A stretch of 64,000 bases of DNA from an uncultured Lachnospiraceae bacterium (GTDB taxonomy: Bacteria; Bacillota; Clostridia; Lachnospirales; Lachnospiraceae): positions 1 through 64,000 of the forward strand of contig CAJTKU010000014.1 of assembly GCA_910577015.1 (NCBI GenBank), read 5' to 3'. This document shows positions 24,450 to 33,838 of the stretch, piece by piece. The notes beneath the pieces are model-generated. The model was not told where the DNA came from, did no database searches, and saw nothing but the letters and a program-made list of their open reading frames with translations. How positions within the stretch are numbered: position 1 is the first letter of the stretch; the number at the start of each line of letters is the position of its first letter. A program made the position numbers and the translations under genes.

Positions 24450-25301
24450 ATGAACGACTCTTTAAAGGAAGCCGTTTCCCACGGTACGAAGGAATTTCCT
24501 TTTGCCTGCTATGTCATGGAAAACCTGCGCCCGGGATTTAACGTCCCGCTGCATTGGCATGATGAAATCGAAATTCTCTATATGAAAAGCGGCAGTCTTA
24601 CTCTTACCATCAACCAGGTTTCTTATACGGGAAAACCGGGAGATATTTTTCTGGTCAATCCAAAGGAAATCCACGGCATGACGACAAACGATTTACGCAC
24701 CCGCTATCACGCCCTGCTCTTTCCCCTGCGGTTTTCTTCCTTCCAGTCTAAAAACAGCGGCAGCAACGCATTTTACCTGCCCTTTTCCGAAGGACGCCTG
24801 CTGCTTCGCAACAAAATCTCGGACGAGCCGCTGCATAAAGAAACCGTCCATACCATTTGCCGGATTTTATCCTTGTATCAGGCAAAAACCACAGGTTTTC
24901 AGCTTGGCATCCAGATTCAGTGCGCGCAGCTGCTTTATACCCTTTATACCGGAAGCTCTTACCAAAGGCTTGCACCCACAGGCAGCGAAGAGAACACAAA
25001 CCGGGAAATCCTTGCCTACCTGCAGGCAAACTACCCAAACAAAATTTCCCTTGAAGAGATGGCAGACGCTTTCCACATGTCTGAAAAATACTTTTCCCGT
25101 TATTTTAAAAAGCATTTCCAAACGACATTCACCGGTTACCTTAACAGCCTCCGGCTGGAAAATGCGGCAAAACTTCTGACTGATACCGACCTTGCCATTA
25201 CGGAAATTGCCATGCAGTCCGGTTTTAATAATGTAAGCTATTTTATTCGGACTTTCCGGGATGCTTTCGGCTGTTCCCCCCTGCATTACCGGAAAGGATA
25301 A
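24450..25301 (+). CDS. AraC family transcriptional regulator
   Basis: A 283-residue regulator with an N-terminal cupin-like sugar-sensing domain (HWHDEIEIL at 35-43, GDIFLVNPKEIHGM) and a C-terminal double helix-turn-helix domain (about 185-283) with the AraC signature region FNNVSYFIRTFRDAFGCSP. It is divergent from the GH13 gene with paired operator-like repeats between them, so it most likely activates that gene. AGGAGG precedes the ATG. Confidence 0.92.
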   Translation: MNDSLKEAVSHGTKEFPFACYVMENLRPGFNVPLHWHDEIEILYMKSGSLTLTINQVSYTGKPGDIFLVNPKEIHGMTTNDLRTRYHALLFPLRFSSFQSKNSGSNAFYLPFSEGRLLLRNKISDEPLHKETVHTICRILSLYQAKTTGFQLGIQIQCAQLLYTLYTGSSYQRLAPTGSEENTNREILAYLQANYPNKISLEEMADAFHMSEKYFSRYFKKHFQTTFTGYLNSLRLENAAKLLTDTDLAITEIAMQSGFNNVSYFIRTFRDAFGCSPLHYRKG

Positions 25302-25316
25302 CTTTTTTACCCAATA

Positions 25317-25356
25317 GAAAAGAGCCCTGCTGCTGACTTTGCATGGCTCTTTTTAT
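25317..25356 (+). terminator. Intrinsic terminator after the AraC-type gene
   Basis: AAAAGAGCC pairs with GGCTCTTTT across a 17-nt loop and is followed by TTTA. It lies 15 bp past the stop codon. The A-rich left side may let it also serve the leftward gene ending at 25392. Confidence 0.8.
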
Positions 25357-25391
25357 GTGTATCCGTCCGGAGGGCAGTCGCAGACGGAATA

Positions 25392-26015
25392 TCACCTGCT
25401 GTATATTTCCAATTCAGCCACCTGTGCGCTGCTGGCTCCTGTATTGCCGGTAAACGCAAAACGAATGGCCCTTATCGTAATATCATCAAATTCCAATACA
25501 ACTTCGTTTCCCTTATCGGGATTAAACACATAATCAGCGGAAGCAAGAAATTCCACAAAATTTTCCCCATCTTCACTGATTTCCACGCTGAATGTCTGCG
25601 TGCGGGTGCTCCATACGGAAAGCGGACACAGAAGGAGCTTTACGGCATGAATGCTCCGCCCTTCCTCAAAAGAAGCTGTCAATATGTTAGGATAGTCATC
25701 GGACGCCCCTTCCCAATAAGACTGTCCGTTGGGATTGCCGTCTTTTACCTTCCTTGGCGTATACACGTCATTGTATCCATTTGCTTCTATCTTTGCGTCC
25801 TCTGCAATATTGTCGCCTTCCGGTACGACCGGCTCATAAACTTCTTTGATAAAAAGCGGATGTTCGGTGCTTTCTGTTCTGTCCGGAGTTTCCTGAATGA
25901 TAATCTCGCCATAGACCGTTTCTTTGCCATCCTGACGTGACAGCAGTGCAAAACACCACAGTCCCACAGTCAGAACAGAAAAAATAATCAATAAAACCTT
26001 AAATATTTTTTGCAT
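25392..26015 (-). CDS. Membrane-anchored F5/8 type C (discoidin-like) domain protein
   Basis: A 207-residue protein with an N-terminal membrane helix (about residues 5-25), a linker rich in Glu/Thr/Pro, and a C-terminal beta-sandwich of about 135 residues beginning near NIAEDAKIEANGYND and including SYWEGASDDYPNILTASF, RSIHAVKL and IRAIRFAFTGN. This pattern fits F5/8 type C / CBM32-type modules that bind carbohydrate at the cell surface. It lies 41 bp downstream of the beta-helix hydrolase gene and probably acts with it outside the membrane. No catalytic domain is present. Confidence 0.78.
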   Translation of the reverse strand: MQKIFKVLLIIFSVLTVGLWCFALLSRQDGKETVYGEIIIQETPDRTESTEHPLFIKEVYEPVVPEGDNIAEDAKIEANGYNDVYTPRKVKDGNPNGQSYWEGASDDYPNILTASFEEGRSIHAVKLLLCPLSVWSTRTQTFSVEISEDGENFVEFLASADYVFNPDKGNEVVLEFDDITIRAIRFAFTGNTGASSAQVAELEIYSR

Positions 26016-26056
26016 CTTTTCCTCATTCCTGCGCTTCTTTTTGCGCGACTCATGCC

Positions 26057-27610
26057 CTAATGAAATTCCACTCCCGAAACCGTTTCAGACTCTATTTCAA
26101 ACTTTCCGTCCTCTGCGCCGGTTATCTTTTTGCCGAACATGTACAGATTCGTTATCACCACGTTTTCCACCTTATGTTCATCATCAAATCCCTGTATCCG
26201 GGAGGCATTTTCCACGCCGTCCAGAAACGTGACATTTTCTATTATCACATTCTGTATTTTTCCGCGTTCTTTCGTGGTAGACCAGTTACTGTTCTGCATG
26301 ATATTGATATCAATCAGGTACGGCATTTCATCCGCGTCCCCGCTTCCCACTTCCTCATGCTCCACAACGATATCCCGGAACACAATGTTGTCAAGCAGTG
26401 CGTCATCGCCATTGTGCACGGAGATAACCGGCTTATGGAAATTGTTCAGTACCGTAATATCTTCAAACACAATATCCGTAATGGAAGAATCTTCCTTGTT
26501 TCCTTTGTTTGTCTCATACCCGACTTCCATCGACTGTGCAAAGTCGGTCCAGAGCTGCATATGGGAGAATATGATGCCATTGCTGTTCACATCATAGTTT
26601 TTTACCACAAGGGAATCATCCCAGCTTCTTACAAAGCAGTTTTTGACCTGATAATTCTGGCAGGACTGCAGGCTGATGCCGTCCCCGTTGGGGCGGGCCG
26701 TAATGATTTTCACCCCGTCAATCACGCCGTCCGTGGAATCATAAGCCTGACATGCCCATGCATTGGCGTTGAGCACGATAATATCCCTGATTGCCACGTT
26801 CCTGCAATGGTCAAACTTAAGCGGGATATATGCGGTTCTCCCCTGCCAGCCTTCCAGATGGGAACAGTCTAAGATACCGTGCCCGCGTACCGTGATATCA
26901 CTTTCAAAATTGGCATTTACAATACCATGTACAACACTTCCGCCGGCAAGGTAAAGCGTCTGCCCCTTCTTTAGCATGATGGACTCGATATTCCACTCGC
27001 CGGGACCGATATAAATCACATTCGGGTCGTCAAAATCCGGCAAATCCAGTTCAATGGCATTGGCAAAAATGTGCAGCGCCCGCTCGGGGCTGTTGTTAAA
27101 CTGTATTGTGTAGCTATCCGGCGTATCCACCCTGAATGTCACTGTATGGGCGTCCTTATCCAATTGGGGCTCTATACCGTAGGAAAGGGGACTGATTTTT
27201 ACATTTTCCAGTTCTATATCCGGCACTGTAACCTGAATCTCCACTGTTCCCGAAAAATCGAAATAGGTAATCGGCGTTCTGGACATGGGCGGACAGTAAT
27301 TCCCCACCCACTGTCTTGTATGGTTCACATTCGTGTCATAGACATAGCAGTCCGCCCCGTTCACCGTCACAAAAGTATCCGTACAATGCAGCAGCGAAAT
27401 ATCCCTGCCTGCTTCCGATGCATTTTTTAAGTCTTCCTCCGTCGCGTCCCTTAAGGAAGCGGGGCCCTCATAGAGGATGACCTCTGACTGTGCAAGAGCT
27501 TCCTGTGATTTTTTATCATCCATATTTTTGCAGATTACAGCCATAGCGCCAACAGACAAACCGGCCAGCGCCACAATGCACAAGAACTGCAATATTCCAT
27601 TTTTCTTCAT
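26057..27610 (-). CDS. Membrane-anchored right-handed beta-helix glycoside hydrolase (GH28/GH49-like)
   Basis: A 517-residue protein with an N-terminal signal or anchor helix (residues 7-27), a beta-sandwich-like region (about 75-185) and a right-handed beta-helix. Polygalacturonase-like landmarks are RGHGILDCS (242-250), NGDGISLQS (308-316) and SWDDSLVVK (329-337) with the paired aspartates 331-332. GH28 enzymes cleave pectin; GH49 enzymes with a sandwich plus helix cleave dextran or pullulan, and the alpha-glucoside neighbourhood makes the latter worth considering. The ATG at 27610 is preceded by GGAGGAG; the longer frame has no leader. It follows pgmB by 14 bp. Confidence 0.75.
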   Translation of the reverse strand: MKKNGILQFLCIVALAGLSVGAMAVICKNMDDKKSQEALAQSEVILYEGPASLRDATEEDLKNASEAGRDISLLHCTDTFVTVNGADCYVYDTNVNHTRQWVGNYCPPMSRTPITYFDFSGTVEIQVTVPDIELENVKISPLSYGIEPQLDKDAHTVTFRVDTPDSYTIQFNNSPERALHIFANAIELDLPDFDDPNVIYIGPGEWNIESIMLKKGQTLYLAGGSVVHGIVNANFESDITVRGHGILDCSHLEGWQGRTAYIPLKFDHCRNVAIRDIIVLNANAWACQAYDSTDGVIDGVKIITARPNGDGISLQSCQNYQVKNCFVRSWDDSLVVKNYDVNSNGIIFSHMQLWTDFAQSMEVGYETNKGNKEDSSITDIVFEDITVLNNFHKPVISVHNGDDALLDNIVFRDIVVEHEEVGSGDADEMPYLIDINIMQNSNWSTTKERGKIQNVIIENVTFLDGVENASRIQGFDDEHKVENVVITNLYMFGKKITGAEDGKFEIESETVSGVEFH

Positions 27611-27624
27611 TTCTCTCCTCCATC

Positions 27625-28272
27625 TTATGCCAGTATAGGCTCCCAATCTGCAACGGCGGCAAGACTGTCGGCTGAATAGTCGGAAGCCAAAGATGCATGG
27701 AAAGGTCCTACCCCAAGAGAAAACATCCCTCCGGCTGCCGCCGCTTCGATTCCGGCTGCCGAATCCTCCACAACCAGGCATTCTTCCGGCAATAATCCCA
27801 TTTTTTCAGCCGCTATCAGGAAAACCTCCGGGTCCGGTTTGGACTTCGTGGTGTCAAGACCGCAGCTTACCTGGTTTAAGTACGGCAAAAGACCTGTTTT
27901 CTGCAAAATTACCGGGGCATTTTTGCTGGCAGAACCCACCGCCAGCAAAAGATTTTTTCTCTTCAGCGCCGTCAGTACGGCTCCGACGCCGCCTAAAACG
28001 GCGGAATTATCCATATCTTTTAACAATTCCAGATAATATTTGTTTTTTCTTTCCGCCAGCTCTTCCTTTTCTTTTTCCGTATATATTTTGTCGGACTTCT
28101 CCAGTACGACTTCCAGCGAAGCCATGCGGCTCACCCCCCGCTGCCTGCGGTTGTCTTCCCTGCCAAATCCGGTAATCCCCAGTTCGTCTGCCAGACGTTT
28201 CCATGCCAGATAATGCATTTCATCGGTGGAAACCAGTACACCATCCAAATCAAAAATAATTCCTTTTATCAT
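27625..28272 (-). CDS. pgmB: Beta-phosphoglucomutase
   Basis: A 215-residue HAD-superfamily enzyme converting beta-glucose 1-phosphate to glucose 6-phosphate. It has the nucleophile motif FDLDGVL (D8, D10), the cap segment WKRLADELGI, AVGSAS around residue 115, and VVEDSAAGIEAA near 167. The two GH65 phosphorylases nearby release exactly this sugar phosphate, so PgmB feeds their product into glycolysis. First gene of a leftward group with the beta-helix hydrolase and F5/8C protein; divergent from the LacI regulator. Confidence 0.92.
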   Translation of the reverse strand: MIKGIIFDLDGVLVSTDEMHYLAWKRLADELGITGFGREDNRRQRGVSRMASLEVVLEKSDKIYTEKEKEELAERKNKYYLELLKDMDNSAVLGGVGAVLTALKRKNLLLAVGSASKNAPVILQKTGLLPYLNQVSCGLDTTKSKPDPEVFLIAAEKMGLLPEECLVVEDSAAGIEAAAAGGMFSLGVGPFHASLASDYSADSLAAVADWEPILA

Positions 28273-28350
28273 ATTCTTGCTCCCTTATCCATTTCATGTT
28301 ATTCTATATTTACATTTATCAATTATTGTTGAAAAAAAGGGGATTTCATC

Positions 28351-29361
28351 ATGGTAACCATACGGGATATCGCACAGGCAACAGGCGTCAGCGCCACAAC
28401 AGTTTCCAATGTCATACACGGCAAATCAAACCGTGTATCCGCTGAAACCATCCAGAACATTAACAATGCCATCAAAGAATTGGGTTATGTTCCCAATATG
28501 TCCGCCCGTTCATTGGTATCCAGTTCTTCCAAGGTGATTGGATTTGTCAATCATGCGGTCAAACGGGAAAACGCCAATTTCATGGAAGACCCCTTCCATT
28601 CCGCAGCAATCGGCGCCATAGAAGCCGCCTTACATGAAAACGGCTATTATCTCATGCTGCATACCGTGGAGACAGCAGAGGAGCTTGCCACCTTTGTGCA
28701 GAACTGGAATCTTGACGGTTTGTTCTTTACCGGCATCTTTATGGACAAGTTCTTTGACTCCGTGGCAGGCCTGCGAACCCCTGTCGTGCTTATCGACAGC
28801 TATGCCCATTCTCCCCGTTTTTGTAATGTGGGACTGGAAGACTTTAACGGCAGCTACAATGCCACCCGCTACCTGATAGAAAAGGGACACAGGCGGATTG
28901 CCCTGGCATCGCCCCACATCAAGGACGGAGGCGTGCTGCAGGAGCGCTTTCTCGGATACAAAGCCGCTCTGGCTGAGTTTTCCATTCCCTACGATAAAAA
29001 TCTGGTATTCCAGCCGGGGATGGACATTGCTTCCTGCAAAGCCGTCAGCGGCGAAATTTTAAAACAGCCGGGCGTCACGGCGCTGGTCGTAGCCGCCGAT
29101 ATCATGGCTGCCGGCATCATGGCCGGTCTGAAAACACATGGCGTACGCATTCCTGAGGACATTTCCATCATCGGCTTCGACGACATAGCCCTTGCCCAGC
29201 TCGTTTCTCCCCCTTTGACCACCATACGGCAGGACATGAACCTGAAAGGCCGCCTTGCGGTGGATTTCATGTTAAAGCTATTAAACGGCAGCCCGCTCGA
29301 AACCAACGAAATTACCCTTCCCACCAGCCTGATTGAAAGGGAAAGCGTCAGAGCGCTGTAA
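28351..29361 (+). CDS. LacI family transcriptional regulator
   Basis: A 336-residue repressor with the LacI helix-turn-helix at residues 3-24 (TIRDIAQATGVSATTVSNVI), hinge YVPNMSARSLVSS, and a periplasmic-binding-protein-like sugar domain ending in TIRQDMNLKGRLAVDFM. It is convergent with the GH65 operon, overlapping the end of the last phosphorylase gene by 14 bp. It is the only LacI-type gene in the window and the best local candidate to bind the palindrome AGTTTAACGTTAAACT before the sugar-binding-protein gene (and the pilin gene); that pairing is inferred. Confidence 0.92.
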   Translation: MVTIRDIAQATGVSATTVSNVIHGKSNRVSAETIQNINNAIKELGYVPNMSARSLVSSSSKVIGFVNHAVKRENANFMEDPFHSAAIGAIEAALHENGYYLMLHTVETAEELATFVQNWNLDGLFFTGIFMDKFFDSVAGLRTPVVLIDSYAHSPRFCNVGLEDFNGSYNATRYLIEKGHRRIALASPHIKDGGVLQERFLGYKAALAEFSIPYDKNLVFQPGMDIASCKAVSGEILKQPGVTALVVAADIMAAGIMAGLKTHGVRIPEDISIIGFDDIALAQLVSPPLTTIRQDMNLKGRLAVDFMLKLLNGSPLETNEITLPTSLIERESVRAL

Positions 29362-31531
29362 TCTGCCCTTTTTCCCCACAGACGGTTACTTCATATTCCT
29401 GTCCCCTGTAAAAGACATGGAATCTCATTTCCTGAATATTTGACGGCAGGCTCGGATTACACACCAGCCTGCCTTCTTTGACGGCAATGCCGGCAAATCC
29501 CTCTACTGCCGTCATGTAAGCCGCCCCCGCTGCCGCGGGATGGGTGCCGCCGATATAGACAAGGCCCGCCCACTCTTTGCCGCCCCCTTTTAAATCCGCC
29601 ATAGCCGACTTTAAAAAGAAAGGATACGCTTTATCCGGCTCTCCGATTTTGCAGGCAAGCATGGCGTACATACCGGCGCTCAGGGAAGAACCATGCTCGG
29701 TCCTCGGCTCATAAAATTCCCAGTTTACCTTCAGCACTTCTTTGGTGTATTCCTCACTGAACAGATTCAGCCATGTAACCACATCCGCCTGCTTGATAAT
29801 CTGCGTATGGGAAGCCACGCCGTTGGCCCCTCCCCAATACTCTTTTTCATGCAGGAGACGGTTTCTAACCTCCTCGACGGAAACATCCTCCATCGCAAAA
29901 TATCCGTCAAACTGCTCAATGACCCCTTTATGGGGATTATCCTTTTCAGGCTTCGGAAGGTATAGCTTTTCTGCCCCTTCCCGAAACTTTAAAATCAATT
30001 CGTCTTTGTCGTATTCTCCGGGCAGCGTACCTTTTGCTTCTGCTTTTTCCAACTCCTCCGCCGCCTTTTCCAGCGTATATTTTGCCATCCGGTTGGTGTA
30101 CCCGTTATTGTTGACTCTTTCATGGTATTCGTCCGGTCCGATGACATCGTGGATTTCAAAGCAGTCTTTTGTCAGCCTGTGCAACAGCAGGCTGTAATAA
30201 AAACGGGCGCATTCCACAACAGTCCTGACTCCGTTTTCATCCAGCAGGCTTTCGTCCCCCGTCCATTCCGCATAGCGGAAAAGCCCGTACACAACCGCTG
30301 CGGAAATATGTACCTGTTTGTCTTTGAAGTAGGTGCGCATGGGCCTGCCGGTAAACACATCCGTTACATTGTAATCCGTGCAGGCATCATAACCGCCCTC
30401 CTGGCTTTCCCAGGCATAAAAAGCGCCATCCAATCCGTACTGCGCTGCTTTTTCCTTTGCTCCCGCCAAAGTATCTATTCGATACTTCATCAGGGTTTTC
30501 GCCGTCCCGGGGTCCGTCATCAGGAAGAAATCCAGCATAAACATTTCCGTATCCCAGAATACGGCGCCTTTATAGGTCTGTCCGGACAGACCTCTTGCGG
30601 GAATGGATAAATTTTCACTATGCCTCGGCGCAATGGAATGCAGATGATAAAGGGAATAGTTCAAAGCCTCCATGGCAGCGCCGTCGCCCTTAACAGTCAC
30701 TTCCGAGTGTTTCCAAAGCTCATCCCAGCATTTTTTATGAACGCGCATGGCCCGTTCATAGCCGCCCTCTCTCATTTCCATGACGCAGGCAAGCGCCTGT
30801 TCGGCAGGACTTTCACATTCTTTTCCGGTATAAATGCCAATCCATTTATCCGTTATATAGGTTTCTCCCGGCTTTGTGATAAAGAAAATCCGGTGGATGG
30901 TCTTTCCATCCTTCACTGTTTGTTTCATTTCCATGGGATAATGCATAAAAACAGTTTCCGCCACCGCAATCTCTATTCCCTGTTCATGGGTATCTGCCTG
31001 TACAAGCAGATTTTCCTCTTTCTCCCCCATCCTCACATGTTCCAGATGGGGACCGTTCAAATCCCACACTTTACAGTCAATGCCTGTAACCAGTTCCACA
31101 TCCGCATGAAAATCCGCACTGACGCTGATGCGCATACCGATTGCATTTACCTTGTGCATACTGGCAAATCGCTGCGTCACAAGCGTGATGTTTCCCCTTG
31201 CCGTACGCCAGGTGGTACGCCTTTTAAATATACCGTACCGGTAATCCAGCTCTATGCCGTGTGAAAGAGGCGTTTTATCCGGCAGCCGGTAAATCTCCCC
31301 GTCCACCCTCAGATAGGAAAAGCAGCCGTTAGGCGCGTTTACCGGCTCGCGCCAGCCGTCGCCTGCCCTGTCATAAATTCCCGCAAGGTTGATGGCCGGC
31401 AGTTTGTCTGCCTCATATTCCTCCAGCGTCCCCCTGATTCCCATATAACCGTTTCCAATCAGATACCGGTTGCCCAGCAAAGAGACATTTTCTTCTGCAT
31501 ATCCTTCTTCCCGAATCGTCCAGTCAAACAA
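29348..31531 (-). CDS. GH65 disaccharide phosphorylase (kojibiose/nigerose/trehalose phosphorylase type)
   Basis: A 727-residue intracellular inverting phosphorylase. Visible are the N-terminal sandwich domain (about 1-260), the (alpha/alpha)6 barrel with FWDTEM (325-330), the DKQ segment near 404-406, and the general acid E468 in IGPDEYHE. GH65 phosphorylases split an alpha-linked disaccharide with phosphate to beta-glucose 1-phosphate and a free sugar. The linkage cannot be fixed from motifs alone. Last gene of the transporter operon, 18 bp after the second GH65 gene. Confidence 0.9.
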   Translation of the reverse strand: MFDWTIREEGYAEENVSLLGNRYLIGNGYMGIRGTLEEYEADKLPAINLAGIYDRAGDGWREPVNAPNGCFSYLRVDGEIYRLPDKTPLSHGIELDYRYGIFKRRTTWRTARGNITLVTQRFASMHKVNAIGMRISVSADFHADVELVTGIDCKVWDLNGPHLEHVRMGEKEENLLVQADTHEQGIEIAVAETVFMHYPMEMKQTVKDGKTIHRIFFITKPGETYITDKWIGIYTGKECESPAEQALACVMEMREGGYERAMRVHKKCWDELWKHSEVTVKGDGAAMEALNYSLYHLHSIAPRHSENLSIPARGLSGQTYKGAVFWDTEMFMLDFFLMTDPGTAKTLMKYRIDTLAGAKEKAAQYGLDGAFYAWESQEGGYDACTDYNVTDVFTGRPMRTYFKDKQVHISAAVVYGLFRYAEWTGDESLLDENGVRTVVECARFYYSLLLHRLTKDCFEIHDVIGPDEYHERVNNNGYTNRMAKYTLEKAAEELEKAEAKGTLPGEYDKDELILKFREGAEKLYLPKPEKDNPHKGVIEQFDGYFAMEDVSVEEVRNRLLHEKEYWGGANGVASHTQIIKQADVVTWLNLFSEEYTKEVLKVNWEFYEPRTEHGSSLSAGMYAMLACKIGEPDKAYPFFLKSAMADLKGGGKEWAGLVYIGGTHPAAAGAAYMTAVEGFAGIAVKEGRLVCNPSLPSNIQEMRFHVFYRGQEYEVTVCGEKGQITAL

Positions 31532-31549
31532 AGCCTTGTCTCCTTTCCT

Positions 31550-33829
31550 CTATGACGGCATCTCAAATACCCTTTCTTTTCCGTCTATTACCACTACGTT
31601 TTTGTACAGGGAAAGCCGAATGCTCCCGCCCTGCAGGGTCTTTAATGCAACTTTGTCTTTTTTTACCTCTACGCTGAGGAGTTTTTCATCATACACAATA
31701 CGGAATTTGTATCCTTCCCAGCTTTCCGGTATGGAAGGCGACAACGACAAAATATCCCCGTCGGAGCGCAGGCCTCCAAAACCATATACAATATTCATCC
31801 ATGCCGCCGCGATGGAAGTGGTATGTAATCCTTCTTCTGTGTTCCTGTTGTAATTATCCAAATCCATTCTGGTTGCAAACCGGAAAAAGTCGAAAGCCTC
31901 CTTGGATTTATGTAGCTGCGCCGCCAGTATGGAGTGGATGGACGGTGACAGGGAACTTTCATGGATACAGCGCGGCTCATAATACTCGTAATTGCTCTTA
32001 ATGATTTCCTCTGAAAAACTGGAATTGAACAGAAAAAGAAACATCAGTACATCCGGCTGTTTAATCATGTCATTCCTGTATATCCTGTCATAAGTCCAGT
32101 GGTGATACAGGGGGAACTCTTCCACGGGAATGGCGTCCACATCAATATGCGGCAAATCAAAATACCCTTCATGCTGCTGGAACAATTTTTTATTTCCGTC
32201 ATAAGGAATATACATGGCGTCCGCTTTTTCCATCCAGTCCCGGCATTCTGCCTCGCTGAGTCCTTCCTTTTTTGCAATCCCTGCAAAACACTCCGAAGCC
32301 TCTTTTTTCATCCGCTCTATGACGCGCAGGGTGTAGCAAAACGTAAACTTTGCCATAAGGTTCGTATAACAGTTGTGGTTTACCATCATCTGAAACTCAT
32401 CGGGTCCCATAACGCCGTAATATCCATAACGGCTTTTATCTGTATTGTAATCTCCCCGCACCGCCAGCATCCTGCAAATTGCAATCAGCATGACAAGCCC
32501 GTATTCCTCGGTAAACGAAGTGTCTTTCGTAATCTTTTCGTACAGCCAGATGCCGTAGGCCACCGCCGTGGAAGCCTGCAGCTGCAGGCTTGCATGCTGC
32601 CAGAGATTGCAGCATTCCCTGCCGCTTATGGTGGCAATGGGATAAAAAGCGCCCTCGCAATCCAAATCTTTTGCGCGTTTTCTGGCTTCTTCCAAAGTTG
32701 CATAGCGGAAATACAAAAGGTTTTTTGCCGCTTCCCTGTCATGAAACAGGATAAAAGGCAGACAGTAGGTTTCCGTATCCCAGAACGCATTCCCGTTGTA
32801 CGCCTCGCCCGTCAGTCCTTTTGCCCCGATATTGGTTCCGCGCACCGCGCCGTGGTAAGTCTGGAACATCTGGAAAATACAGAACCGGATTCCCTGCTGG
32901 TTTTCGGCATCGCCCATAATCTCAATGTCAGATTTTTCCCATGTCCGCTGCCACCATTCGCTGTTTTCCCGATACAGCTTTTCAAAACACATTTCCTGCA
33001 AGTATGCTGCAGGATTTGCTTTTTCCTCACCGGCGCGCGACATAGGAGTCACATTGTACACATTCTTTTCCAAGTCCAGCATTTCTCCCGGCTCAAGCAC
33101 AAAAGAATACTGTATATATGCTGCGTTTTCCTCTTCGATGGATGTCATATTTCCTTTTTGCGCAATACTTCCCTGCAGGCTGCAAAAACTCTCCACTTCC
33201 ATGGCTGTTGTTTTCGTACGTCCCTTGATATAGCAGCCGCCTTCCTGCGCCTTTTTATCCACACATTCCCACAACGACTGCTTCTCCGGCCCATGTGTGG
33301 TGCCAAAATCAAGACCGGCGCACACTGTCATTTCACCCGTATAATCAACGGAAGCTACCGTCAGGCGCCATCCTGCTTCCTCGTTATGTACCATGGAAAC
33401 CAGCCGTTCAGTCTTAACGGCTATCTCCCCCGAACCGGTCTTCCATACAAATTCTCTGGAAAGAAGTCCTGTTTTCATATCCAGGGTGCGTGTAAAATCC
33501 CTGAAATCCGATTTTGCAAGGTCCAGCTTTTCTTCTCCCGCATAAATGCGAAAATACAGCCAGTCAACGGCATTTACCATAAACTCTGTTTCCTGCACAA
33601 TACCCTTGTAACTTTGCGCTGCGGCCGTACGCCGTTCATAAACCCCGTTAAAATAACTTCCCAGAAGCCGTGCGCCGCTGTAACCTTCCTCAAAATATCC
33701 CCTGGTTCCCATATATTCGTTGCCCAGTGAAAAAACTGCCTCTGCCGTCAGGCTGTACTTTGGATTGAATCCCTCCTCCACAACACGGAAAGGCTCTACC
33801 TTAAAATAATGATTCGCTACTTTTGCCAT
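31550..33829 (-). CDS. Second GH65 family phosphorylase, divergent subgroup
   Basis: A 759-residue GH65 protein with FWDTET (349-354) and catalytic E478 in MGPDEFQMMVNHN. Around the substrate pocket it differs clearly from its neighbour: it has ECCNLWQHASLQLQ (405-418) where the other has the DKQVHIS segment, so it probably acts on a different disaccharide or glucosyl acceptor. Glucosylglycerol or other glucoside phosphorylases are conceivable. It starts 9 bp after the second permease gene, so import and phosphorolysis are made together. Confidence 0.88.
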   Translation of the reverse strand: MAKVANHYFKVEPFRVVEEGFNPKYSLTAEAVFSLGNEYMGTRGYFEEGYSGARLLGSYFNGVYERRTAAAQSYKGIVQETEFMVNAVDWLYFRIYAGEEKLDLAKSDFRDFTRTLDMKTGLLSREFVWKTGSGEIAVKTERLVSMVHNEEAGWRLTVASVDYTGEMTVCAGLDFGTTHGPEKQSLWECVDKKAQEGGCYIKGRTKTTAMEVESFCSLQGSIAQKGNMTSIEEENAAYIQYSFVLEPGEMLDLEKNVYNVTPMSRAGEEKANPAAYLQEMCFEKLYRENSEWWQRTWEKSDIEIMGDAENQQGIRFCIFQMFQTYHGAVRGTNIGAKGLTGEAYNGNAFWDTETYCLPFILFHDREAAKNLLYFRYATLEEARKRAKDLDCEGAFYPIATISGRECCNLWQHASLQLQASTAVAYGIWLYEKITKDTSFTEEYGLVMLIAICRMLAVRGDYNTDKSRYGYYGVMGPDEFQMMVNHNCYTNLMAKFTFCYTLRVIERMKKEASECFAGIAKKEGLSEAECRDWMEKADAMYIPYDGNKKLFQQHEGYFDLPHIDVDAIPVEEFPLYHHWTYDRIYRNDMIKQPDVLMFLFLFNSSFSEEIIKSNYEYYEPRCIHESSLSPSIHSILAAQLHKSKEAFDFFRFATRMDLDNYNRNTEEGLHTTSIAAAWMNIVYGFGGLRSDGDILSLSPSIPESWEGYKFRIVYDEKLLSVEVKKDKVALKTLQGGSIRLSLYKNVVVIDGKERVFEMPS

Positions 33830-33838
33830 GATTTTACC

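Noticed and set aside
32099..33730. A 543-codon open frame opposite the second GH65 gene, and a similar one opposite bcd and hbd (56059-57408)
   Set aside because: Cys/Phe/His-rich composition without domains, lying antisense to well-supported genes.
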